Assembly (NCBI RefSeq): GCF_042242105.1
Contig: NC_092012.1
Coordinates: 2,051,470-2,115,469 of the forward strand
Origin: Pempheris klunzingeri
Taxonomy: Eukaryota > Chordata > Actinopteri > Acropomatiformes > Pempheridae
Direction: 5' to 3'
Length of the DNA: 64,000 nt
Part shown: positions 23,301-44,332 of the stretch, piece after piece
How positions within the stretch are numbered: the stretch's first letter is position 1
How the letters are laid out: every line of letters begins with the position of its first letter
Position numbers and translations under genes: made by a program
The notes under the pieces: model-generated
Databases searched by the model: none
What the model was told of the DNA's origin: nothing
Seen by the model: only the letters and a program-made list of their open reading frames with translations

Positions 23301-26300
23301 GGGTTGTAAATGTGAGAAAAATCCTACATTTACAAGAATAAAGTCAATATTTTAAGAAAAATTCAGAATTTCAGATGATTCTCAGTTGAAAGAACGAAGC
23401 AGTTGTTTTCAGTAAAGTCAAAAAATATGATGAGAATGAAAAAAGTCATATTATGGAAATGATATTTTTTAATTAAAGAAATTGTCTCTCAGGAAAATGT
23501 CACATAACTTCATTTACATCTTAAATTGCAGCTTTATCTTCCTGACGTTTTGACTTTTCTAACCATGAAATAACCCGATCGCTCCATCACATCTACACGT
23601 TGAGTCTTTGAGCCACTTACTCTCCACTGAGAACTGCAGCTTGACCTTGCAGAAAGGCGCCCCGCCCTCGTCGGAGGCCTGACGAAGCACCGCCGTCCCG
23701 TCTGCGTACGTCAGAGTGATGTTTTTGCTGGGGAAGTCCTCCACTGTCAGCTCAAACACATGAACGCCAACGGACACTTGGCCTCCACTCGTCAGCGTGC
23801 ACGCAGCCTGAAATGAGGATGATTAAAAAACTTTTTCTTATGACATCTTATAACATCGGTGGAAAGTAATCGAGTACATTTAATAAAGTACTGTACTGAA
23901 GTATAATTTCCATTTTCCGCTTTTTGACTCTGTTGTTTTCATTTGATAACTTAAGTTACTTTGCAGGAAATATGAAATATAATTAAAAAAAACTAATTAG
24001 GGTGTATTTTAGCTGCCCATTTTAGTGCAGCGATCATTTTAATACGATAAAGTAATATTTATTTTGGTGCTTTAAGTGTATTTTAATCCTGATCAGTTTT
24101 GTACTTTTACTATAATTGAATTTTGAACGCAGAATGACAGTTTTTACACGTGTTTTAAGTCTCGTTTCATGTTTTTCTGTATGTGTGTGGACCTCAGTGG
24201 CAGCTACAGAGGATAAGAATAAGAATAAGAAGAACTTGTAGGTGTGACAGAATATTTTCACCCTGTGATATTTCTACTTTTACTTCAGTATAAAGTGCTG
24301 GAGAAGAAGAAACACTGGATGTTTATACATTATTATACATTATACCTGCTGCATCAAACACAATCACTACTCAACATAGTAGGACTGATGTTTTACAGAT
24401 GTTACTGAAAAATGCACTTTATTACTCAACTGGGCAATAATCCACATAATGTTTCCATCCCATCCTGTTGTTGTTTCTTTATAATTATTGTATTACTTGT
24501 GTATATAGTGTTTCTTTTTGTGTATCCAAGGGTTTTCTGTATATGTTTATGTAATTTATGTGCTCTATGTCTGTCCTTTCAGCTGCAGTAACAGCGACCT
24601 TTCCCCCACTGTGGGATCAATAAAAAGTTTATCCGTTTTTATCTTTATTATAAAACCCAGCTGAGGCCATGTGGATAAACCATCTGAGACACACATGATT
24701 TCCTTGGAAATAACATAAAACTGGTAGAAAATCGCCTGTAAATCTACTATGATGTGAACATGCACAGTAAAATCTAAGCATATTGAACACTGTTTTAGTT
24801 GGTGCTCTGTCGTGCCGTGTGTTAATTCACCAGCTGGAATGTTTTACCTCATCCAGGGTGAAGTTTGCCGGCGCTGTTTGAGAAAAGCTGCATCTCACAT
24901 CGTCTCCGTCGGGGTCGTGTGCCAGCAGACGGAGCCTTGAAAAGCAGTTCTGCGGCACCCTGCGTGAAAACACTAATTAATACTTGTGTTAAACACATCA
25001 GGACACACAACTGTGATTTAGCAACCAGCTTTCAGCTTCATGCACTCAGCAGTTTTCTTTAGAAGACAGGAGGAGGATTACAAATACCGATCATTATTTT
25101 CTTATTCTTATTATTTACATCACTCTTTCCCTGTTTAAACACATTAAATGTATGCCTGGTTTGCAGATGATACACAGACTGATAACACTGTACTTTTTAC
25201 TTCATAATATTTATTTGATAACTTTAGTTTCTTTGCAGATTGAGATAAAAAAAATACAGAATAATATAATCACAGTGGCTAAAACAAGCACTTTTAGTGG
25301 ACCTACTGTGATCAGTAGTAGTGTGATTGGTGGCTGCTAGTGGAGGTGATCTACTGGATCTACTGGAGCAGTTCCAACACTTTTAGTAGCTACCAGTCAT
25401 TTCACACCCAAAATATTCCAAAAATACGGCCCAGTTTTAAAAACACTGGAGCTTTCCTTTAACCGTAACATGTTGTTTGTTGTAAACAACATGTTATGCA
25501 GCACAGGTGTAAAGCTGCATGAAATGACCCTTTAAAGTTATTCTCTAAATCACTGAACTTTAAAACTAAACTGCAGAATGGTGATCCATACATTATCCGT
25601 GAACAGCACATGTATTTAGTGTGTTTATATGGACACAGAAAGATGTAAACATGATGGTGAATCTTTACTATTTCTCTGCTCATACGGGAGTTTCTGTGGT
25701 AGATGTGGTGTTTGGGCTCTGCTCTACCTGCAGAGCTGTGTCATGTGATCATTTTAATCCCATTATGAAAAGAAAAGCTTTGCACCGTAAAGAGGACACC
25801 GTGGTGGAGACGGGGCAGCTGTTGAGGGCGTGTGAGTCCGATCGGGTTCCCAGGTCCAGCTCTGCCTGAGCCGTCCAGTTGGTTTTCCCGTCCACGTTGG
25901 ACACCCAGCAGCAGCCCGAGTTCCTGCAGCGAGCAGAAGGACGAGTGTGTTCTCACTCATGAATACACTGATGCATGATGGAGACGTACACAGTGCAACT
26001 ACACTTCCCTTCTCTTATTCATTTCCACACATTACACCTCATGTTCAGCGTTTTCATGTAATTAAGTTCCTTCCTGTCCGGTTAAAAACTGTGAATCTCC
26101 TCATGTGTTCAGATGATTCTTAAGCTGAGTAAATGTTTTTAAACCCTCTTGGATCAGCTGGACTCGTTCTTACAGGAGACTACAAACATCTTTAAGGTAT
26201 GTTTTAATATTTAACAGATTTATTTACAATGATTATGCTTTGCTGTAGATTTAACTGCTGCAGTAGCAGTTTAGTGCAGTAATAGATATAAATAGATATA

Positions 26301-26458
26301 AAAACACAAATTTTACTTTTACTTTAAGTACATTTAGTGTACTTAAAGTAAAAAGTAACACTACAGTAGTAGTGGTAGTAGTATTATTGGTATTATATAG
26401 TACAGAGCCTTACTATGATTGTGCATGTTGTTATATATTTTTATTTGTAGTGGTATTA

Positions 26459-26499
<41 letters not shown>

Positions 26500-28357
26500 A
26501 GACTCTGGACTCACCTGGTGCAGTAATTTACCTCTGTGTAATAATTTGTAATAATAATTTTTAATACATCTTTTTTTTAATTCATACTTTTATATATTTG
26601 TATTTTACTTTGTGTTTGAAGTGTATTCTTATTCTTATTCTTTTGGAGCTGTGTGTAACAAAAAGCAATTTCCCCCTGGGGATTATTAAAGGAGTTCTGA
26701 TTCTGATTCTGATTCTGATTTTGCTGATATATACTTTTATGTAAGTGAGGCCTTTAATGCAGAACTTTTACTTCTAGGAGATGTCACCTGTCACACTACT
26801 GTCTTTACTATATAAAGAGAAAAAAGATAGATATCTATATGTGTGTACATACATACACACACACTAAAATACAAAATAAATACATTTCATTGTAACTTCG
26901 AAAAGTGCTGTAAAAAATAAAGGTTATTATTATTATTATTATTATTATCAGATTCCGCATAGAAGTGCTTCTCAAAGGTAGAAAAATAAAACACACAAGT
27001 CATAAAATCATCAGGTTTTAAAAGAACACAAATGTAGAAAACCAATCAGAACAGGAAAAGAAAAACATTTTTAGACGTAACAAAGAAGGAAATAACCACT
27101 CCAGTAAAACCAGGAGAGTCTCTCTGATGAAAGTATGTTTTAAGAAGGTGCTTAGAGGAGATGACCGACTCAGCCGGCCTGATTTTAAAGGAACATTGAG
27201 CCCTTTTTCTGAGCAGCTTTTCAGCCACAAAAGAGCCTCCGTGTCTCAACATACCGTGAACATCAACAGGCCCTGACGCCCAGTAACAGTGAAAAAGGCC
27301 AGAGGAGCTCCTGCGTCCCCGTGACGACGGCTCACCTCAGAGAAAGGGTGGATCTGTTGGTTGACACGGTGACTGTTGTGCGCTCCTCAGACTGGCACCA
27401 CCTCCCCTGGCCCGTGTCGTCCTGGTCCGTTTGCAGGACGCTTGGCGTGTTGAGGCCCGTGCACACCCCGCTCTCACAGGTGTAGGACGACTGGTCGAGA
27501 CAGCTGCCTCTGCCGTTCTGCCTGTGAACAAAGGTCACCTACAGGGGGTTGTAGGGGGGGAAATAGATCAGATTAAAAGCATTAAAAGGCAGGTAGGCAG
27601 GTGATTGCAGCCCAATCACAAGGCATCATAAAAGTCGTCACTAGACACACTTGCACACGTATCTCACACCTCAGAACAAATTAGGGGAAATAAAAGGGAT
27701 GAAGATGAGTAAGGATGGATGAGAGCAGGCCAGGAAGCGAGGAGGCAGAGTAGGTCAGAAGATCAGAGGTTCAATTGTCAAAGTGTCCTTGAGCAGGACG
27801 GTGAAGCACAGCGTGTTGTGAATGATGAGTTCCCTGAACAGCCTGGAAAGGTGCTATCAAAGTACACTTTATTATTATCTACCATCTAATCTGGATCAGC
27901 AAGTCAAGTCACTGCATCTTCTGTGGATGACAGTAATAGGAATGAATGACACGCAGTTGTTTTACATGCCAAGGAGCACTCCTTTAACACTTCCTGTGCG
28001 ACTGTTCGTAAAATCACTGATGTCTTAGTGTGTTTTTTTTTACAGTTTACATGCAGATTTAGATTTCAAAGAGTCCAATGTCATTATAAAATAAATACAA
28101 GTTACATTTGAGACTCATGAAGTTGTTTGTCCGTGACTCCTCTGACAAACCTCCACTGCTGTGATTCATTTTATATGATGAATATGATGAATATGAGCCT
28201 TTGAAGAAGACAGAGGGAAAAGCCAGCGTACCTTAAACGTCCCATCCTTCTGCTTCTGTGGAGGCGTGAAAGTGATGCTGTCTCCGTAAAAGCTGAGTGG
28301 CGAAGCGCTTCGCAGCAACGTGAACAGCAGCAGGAGGAGAAATGCACCTGCCGCCAT
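16357..28357 (-). CDS. ZP-B: ZP-domain membrane protein, complete
   Basis: Complete gene of 13 coding exons: 28357-28232, 27538-27336, 25923-25786, 24959-24848, 23807-23621, 22797-22656, 21301-21146, 20859-20804, 20419-20244, 20040-19640, 18189-18093, 17713-17482, 16553-16357. They total 2223 bp and 740 residues. Signal peptide (MAAGAFLLLLLFTLL, about 1-20); four-Cys module in exon 2; ELDLGTRSD strand in exon 3; VPQNC...AHDPDGDDVRCSF; SCEAGHVLPVFLSTTP; SGPQNTTK...SWTP...VPVCFTAE; ZP-N (from about 375); ZP-C to about 620; RRRRR at 627-631; one transmembrane helix at about 700-718, then RKRK and a cytoplasmic tail of about 18 residues. Intron phases match ZP-A throughout, so the two arose by duplication. 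It lacks the mucin array. Exon 3 has an extra CC and a third Cys absent in ZP-A. The ZP call is firm; physiology unknown. Confidence 0.9.
17096..17474. repeat. GATA/GACA tetranucleotide array
   Basis: About 380 bp of mixed GATA and GACA units with CAGACA hexamer blocks, inside ZP-B intron 12. On the coding strand it is TATC/TGTC, beginning about a dozen bases after the exon 12 donor. Bkm-type GATA/GACA arrays are known from sex chromosomes of several vertebrates, but the motif alone proves nothing about that here. Confidence 0.95.
17482..20419 (-). CDS. ZP-B exons 9-12: ZP domain and cleavage site
   Basis: Exon 9: IVSCTPNKMVVAVEK...FSTCGTRVE. Exon 10: KGDFIVFKNEI...YPVEVKLLETVFMG...LFVESCKATPDDNP. 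Exon 11: CLEDETLKIHPS...FKFTGNYDQ. Exon 12: [11 protein letters not shown]...CAQGC, then SRRRRRG. Cys positions match ZP-A one for one. The exon 10/11 intron consists almost wholly of a tandem repeat. Confidence 0.93.
18197..19622. repeat. GGTAA/GATAA pentamer array filling ZP-B intron 10
   Basis: About 1.4 kb of interleaved GGTAA, GATAA and AAGGTAA units. It occupies nearly all of the 1450-bp intron 18190-19639. Blocks recur at larger scale: GATAAGGTGAGG at 18202 and 18691, and ACGGAAATG at 18571, 19076 and 19272, so segments of roughly 0.2 and 0.5 kb were duplicated within the array. The 551-codon open frame here is repeat translation, not a gene. Confidence 0.95.
20585..20745. mobile_element. 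Fragment of the GATAGTTCGGAT element family
   Basis: Contains GATCCAAC...TTAAAACACCAAAGTCA, AAAATCACTGTTTTTATGAA and GGAGTCTGGTGTGTGTGCAG, all shared with the element at 43190-43633 and with copies listed elsewhere. Confidence 0.65.
20804..20859 (-). CDS. ZP-B exon 8, 56-bp exon before ZP-N
   Basis: Flanked by TTCAG and G|GTTAGT. It enters in phase 2 and leaves in phase 1, reading QSEMRCVVVMVTQASVIQ, and is required to join exon 7 to the ZP-N exon (KAIVSCTPNKMVVAVEK) in frame. It is easily missed by ORF-based gene finding. Confidence 0.85.
21355..21425. repeat. TTA microsatellite
   Basis: Imperfect TTA/TTG run in ZP-B intron 6, directly flanking the fold-back element. Similar TTA runs lie at 26455-26500 and 26928-26950. 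Confidence 0.85.
21441..22034. mobile_element. Long inverted-repeat (fold-back) element with TA flanks
   Basis: Ends are CGGTGGCCGGGAGGTGC and the complement of GCACCTCCCGGCCACTG, bounded by TA on both sides (21439-21440, 22035-22036). The two arms, about 245 bp each, match almost base for base (for example AAACACTTTTACAAAGC against GCTTTGTAAAAGTGTTT) around a unique loop at about 21686-21785. Within each arm, ACAAATTTACA and CACTTTTACAA motifs recur every 20-30 bases. No transposase frame is present. TA flanks suggest mobilisation by a mariner/Tc1-like enzyme. Confidence 0.85.
22310..22645. repeat. Probable dispersed repeat next to ZP-B exon 6
   Basis: The non-coding stretch ending CCATACAGTCTATGGGGTG resembles dispersed fish repeats, but no second copy is in the window, so this is weak. 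It ends about ten bases before the exon 6 donor. Confidence 0.3.
23270..23480. repeat. Dispersed 'aattcatgagaaaa' repeat
   Basis: Degenerate segment with AAATGTGAGAAAAATC, ACAAGAATAAAGTC and similar phrases. Related segments occur at about 46290-46545 (AAATTCATGAGAAAA) and 47775-48185 (AAATTCATGAGAGAAA), both in pex16 introns. Class unknown. Confidence 0.5.
25255..25455. mobile_element. Fragment of the GATAGTTCGGAT element family
   Basis: Shares CTTTTAGTGGACCTACTGTG, GGTGATCTACTGGA and TTCCAACACTTTT with copies at about 38190-38290 and 45270-45310. It lies in ZP-B intron 3. Confidence 0.55.
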
Positions 28358-29342
28358 GACGCCTCGCTGGATGAGTTAGTGCTGAAGTTTGTTCAGTCAG
28401 TTTCAGTGTCGGAGGTGTGAGAGGCGGTTCTCTGTGAATTCACCCAACAGGACAAACCAGGTGTGTTAATCTGGGCTGAACAACAAACTATTTATCAGGT
28501 TACTAGTTTTTTTTGTTTGTTTTAATTGGCATAATCAATGGTTCTGTGTTTTGGCATTTGGGTCACAAACTATCAAGTTAAGAGGACGTATCCAAACCCC
28601 TGTGAACCATAAATAATAATGTGTTACAACAATTTATTGTATATTTATATGTATTAGTATATTAATGCCCATTGTATATATATTTATAATGACAGTTATT
28701 TATTTCTCACTGCTTTGCTTATTTAGATGAAGATTCAAAATGTGGAAAAGTCAAACAAAAATTATTACGTCTTAAAATAAACACATTTATTGTTAGCAAA
28801 TAAATGCAAATAAGTAAATAAAACCCTACAGGAGGGTGCATACATGCATCAGTCCAATCCGCTGCAGTTAGAGTTGTAATTCATTAATTTACTGGAGGAA
28901 ATTCCCAAAAATATAAAATGGATTTGAATTAATTTGAACATGAGGGTAAAAAAAATGAGAAACGGTTGGATAAAATATGGAAAGTATTTGTCATTAAATG
29001 TGTCATGAGTGTAAAGTCCGCTGTTTTTATAATAATTCACAGTGACTGTAGTCTCACTAGCCTTTGCAGACCAAAGATATAGACCCAACTAATCTTAGAT
29101 CCTATTAAGAGCTTAACGCTGATTGGTTGAGAGGTAGAGGGGTCGGCAAATGAATGTAGGGTATTGTATTTAATTGGATTTGATTGTATAAAAGGGAGAA
29201 AAGTATTTTCATAGGCATTAGAATATATGATTATAAATTTTAACTTTAAAGCTTTACGTTTTTTTTACGTCTGTATGCGTCAACAGCAACGGTAATAACG
29301 AAATTCGCTTTTCTCAGATTTGGACCACACGATGATCCGTAG
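28358..29342. other. Divergent spacer between ZP-B and arfgap2
   Basis: About 1 kb of mostly AT-rich DNA between the ZP-B start (minus) and arfgap2 (plus). No coding exon recognised. A GATAAATAG on the minus strand near 28488-28496, about 130 bp above the ZP-B ATG, is a weak TATA candidate. Confidence 0.5.
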
Positions 29343-29350
29343 TGACGTCA
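29343..29350 (+). promoter_or_regulatory. CRE-like palindrome upstream of arfgap2
   Basis: Perfect TGACGTCA, 27 bp before the arfgap2 ATG, the consensus for CREB/ATF factors. No TATA box is evident nearby. It may lie in the promoter or the 5' UTR, depending on the start site. Confidence 0.5.
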
Positions 29351-29377
29351 TTTCATGGAAATTGTAACAGTGGCAAG

Positions 29378-41523
<12,146 letters not shown>

Positions 41524-43116
41524 TCCGACCCGCCGCCGGACGGACGCCAACCTGTGGGAAGAAGACATACTAACCAACGCCTGTGTAGAGCCAACCAGCC
41601 TCCTGACTGACACCTCCATCTGGGCGGGCCGAGGGGGCGAGACGCCGGGAGGATTGCATGGGGGGAGGAAGGGGAGGGAGGGAGGGGAGGAGAGCCTCGG
41701 CCGTCCTCCTCTAGAGACACTTTTACAGGAGTGAGACAGTATTTTCTTCTCATTCTCATTCGCTCTTTGACTCTTGAGTTTTATTTTCATAAAGAAAAAC
41801 CATCGAAGAGTGTAATCTTTTCTAAACCGAGGGTCCTGTTGTCTTTTTTTTTTTTTTTTGTGTCTTAGTTTTCAAAATTGACGTCAGAGTTAATTCTACT
41901 ATATTTTATTCCTTCTACATAAATCAAAGTGTTGATTTTGATTCATATTATCAAATACTTAAAGCTTATGTGTTTTTTCTTTTCTTTTATTGTGATATTA
42001 AAAACAAGGTGCAGTATATATTTTCAACTTTCAGAGTTAATTTGAACAAGAAACCACGATGTTTGCATTCACTGTTTGTAAATCGCTCACAGTTTGTCCA
42101 CAGGTTTGTTTCTCGTCTCGTTCACACGGTTTGTGAGCTTGGAGTCGAGCACTTCTGTCCGGGTGACAGTAAATAATCTGGAGGGTCAAGTACTTGACGC
42201 CCCGGCTGCTACGGTTATTTATTATGCATCTTTTTAAAAACAGGGAGCGCCATACGTGGTTTAATTTAAGACAAGTGGCTCCAGCTTCAGTCGCTAAAAC
42301 TGATTTTAAAATGGGCACCAGGTGGGTGGAGGGTGGGGGGGTTAAACCCAAACAGTATCTTAAAAAAAAAATAGTCCTTAAAAACATCAGAACGTGCTCA
42401 GTCCAGGCTCATAAAACACTGATGCTGTTCCGACTATGCATCTCCTCCATTTCACGGCCTTTCGAAGTCTCGTCGGTTGAATCTGAAGTCTGCCTCGACG
42501 CACGTCGGCTCTGACAAACACACGACGCCGCGTTTAAGACATCACACTGCCTTTGTTTTCTCTTTTGTTCACTACTGCGGTTTCTTTTTTTGAAGACTCC
42601 GTTCAGTCGACTTCAGTTTACATTTTTTTATCTGTTCAGCTTCAGTTTAAAAAAAAAAAAATATATATATATATTCCTGACATTCAAGGTGTGAACCGCT
42701 TTGCAATGGTCGTGCCTATAACTGATGATGATGACGGTTCAGAGCCAGGCAGCATGCACGTGAACGGACACCCGTCTATATGACCCTCTGTGATAAAGTC
42801 AGACTTATTTATCCTGCCGTGACGGCTCACACTTGTCTCACCCGTCTGTAAAACAACCCCTCACCCTTTATGTTCCCGGCAGACTTTACATTCAACGAGT
42901 TATTCAAAGGACTGTCCCGAGTAGATTAGAAAAAGCAGAAACTGGTTTGTTATGTTCTTTGATAGATCAGAGTGTCATATTTTTCCTAGCGTGGCCATGC
43001 CTGTGTGTGTCCCACCCACCATAAACTCTCCAAACAGTAACAAACGTGGACTGACAGGATGAAAACATTCAACTATTTATTTGTAGGCTACAAAAAAGAA
43101 ACTTATTCAGTATGTT
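41524..43116 (+). other. Probable arfgap2 3' UTR
   Basis: No coding sequence recognised. A G-rich segment lies at 41640-41690 and a T run at about 41849-41868. An AATAAA at 43117-43122 is the first well-placed plus-strand poly(A) hexamer I noticed, implying a UTR of about 1.6 kb. Confidence 0.45.
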
Positions 43117-43122
43117 AATAAA
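43117..43122 (+). terminator. Candidate poly(A) signal of arfgap2
   Basis: AATAAA in the context GTTAATAAAGATTG, about 1.6 kb below the stop codon. Inferred from position only. Confidence 0.45.
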
Positions 43123-43189
43123 GATTGAAAAACCTCTGCAAGGTTCTCGTCATTGACTCCTTCACACACACACACACACACACACTTAG

Positions 43190-43633
43190 AGATAGTTCGG
43201 ATTTAAAAAAAATAAGCTATATTTAGAATATTTTCACTGCTTTACCTTGTATCAGACAGCTCTTTAGGACAGGGAGGTGAAGCTGTTATATATATATTAT
43301 ATATATTATATATGTGTCTGTAGTTGCGTCAAAGTCACCAGACTCCATTGACAAAAACAGTAATTTTACCTTGCATAACACGGGAGATGCTGGTCTACCG
43401 CTGCCTCTATTAGTTGTTGTTTTTGTGTGTTTTTGTGTGACTCTGGTGTTTTAAAGTTTAGTTTTGGATCCGAACTAATATGTTAAAACACCAAAGTCAC
43501 AGCAATCAGACCAGCAACTTCTGTGTTCTGCAAGGTAAAATCACTGCTTTTCTCAATGGAGTCTGGTGGCCTTGAAGAAAGCAGTGATGCTTCTCTGGAC
43601 TGGATGCCGTGCCAACCGCAATCCGAACTATCC
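43190..43633. mobile_element. Short inverted-terminal-repeat element (GATAGTTCGGAT)
   Basis: The 12-bp terminal repeats are perfect: GATAGTTCGGAT at 43191 and ATCCGAACTATC at 43621. The interior is itself partly palindromic: CACCAGACTCCATTGACAAA at about 43338 against CAATGGAGTCTGGTG at about 43553, and TTAAAACACCAAAGTCAC opposite GTGACTCTGGTGTTTTAAA. It has no coding capacity, so it is a MITE. It is the most complete member of a family with at least seven other fragments here. Confidence 0.8.
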
Positions 43634-43660
43634 CTTTTTAACATCTCAAGTGTTCATAAT

Positions 43661-43666
43661 TTTAAT
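43661..43666 (-). terminator. Candidate poly(A) signal of pex16
   Basis: ATTAAA on the minus strand about 0.67 kb below the pex16 stop. An exact AATAAA lies further at 43082-43077 (minus), beyond the arfgap2 candidate signal; its use would make the two 3' ends overlap. Confidence 0.3.
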
Positions 43667-44332
43667 CTCCTTCCCGCTGGCATTGTTCTGTATCTCAGCC
43701 GTTTGTGTGTGTGTGTGTGTGTGTGTATCTGCTTTTCTGCATGAAATCTCAAAAACTGGAAATTCACTGGCTGCTGGTGGAAATGAGTTGTTGAGATTTT
43801 CTTTTTCTTCCACACAAGTTTGATGTGCTTCTCTTTCATTGCTGCTTAGCTTGAAGTCCTTAAATCCTCTCTGGGCTGCAAGAGCTTTTCACAAGAGTGG
43901 AATGAAATGATAACATAAGACAAGAACACACATAAATAAACCGTCGATGTGAATAAACTCTTCACTGTGCAGACAAACTCTCCAACATCTGATTTGAAGC
44001 ATAAGGCAAATGTTTCTTTAGTCACACCAGCACTTTGTAGTGTCGGAAACAAGTTAGAAAGTAAAAAAAAAGAAGAAAAATGTGTTTGCTGATTACTGAA
44101 AACAATCTCATGAGAATCAAGTCTGTTCTGCTGCAGAAAGAACCTTCTGAATCCAGAGGTTTTGTCACAGAGAAGATCATCGCCGTCAGTCGGAGTTGGA
44201 AATCATTTCCACATCATTTTATCTGATTTTAGGGGAAGTGTGTGTCTGTTTCTGTCCCTGTCCGGCCTGACCGCTCCCCACTCTCTCTCGTCGAATCGCA
44301 AAAACATCAGGTATCGGCGCGTCCAGCAGGTT

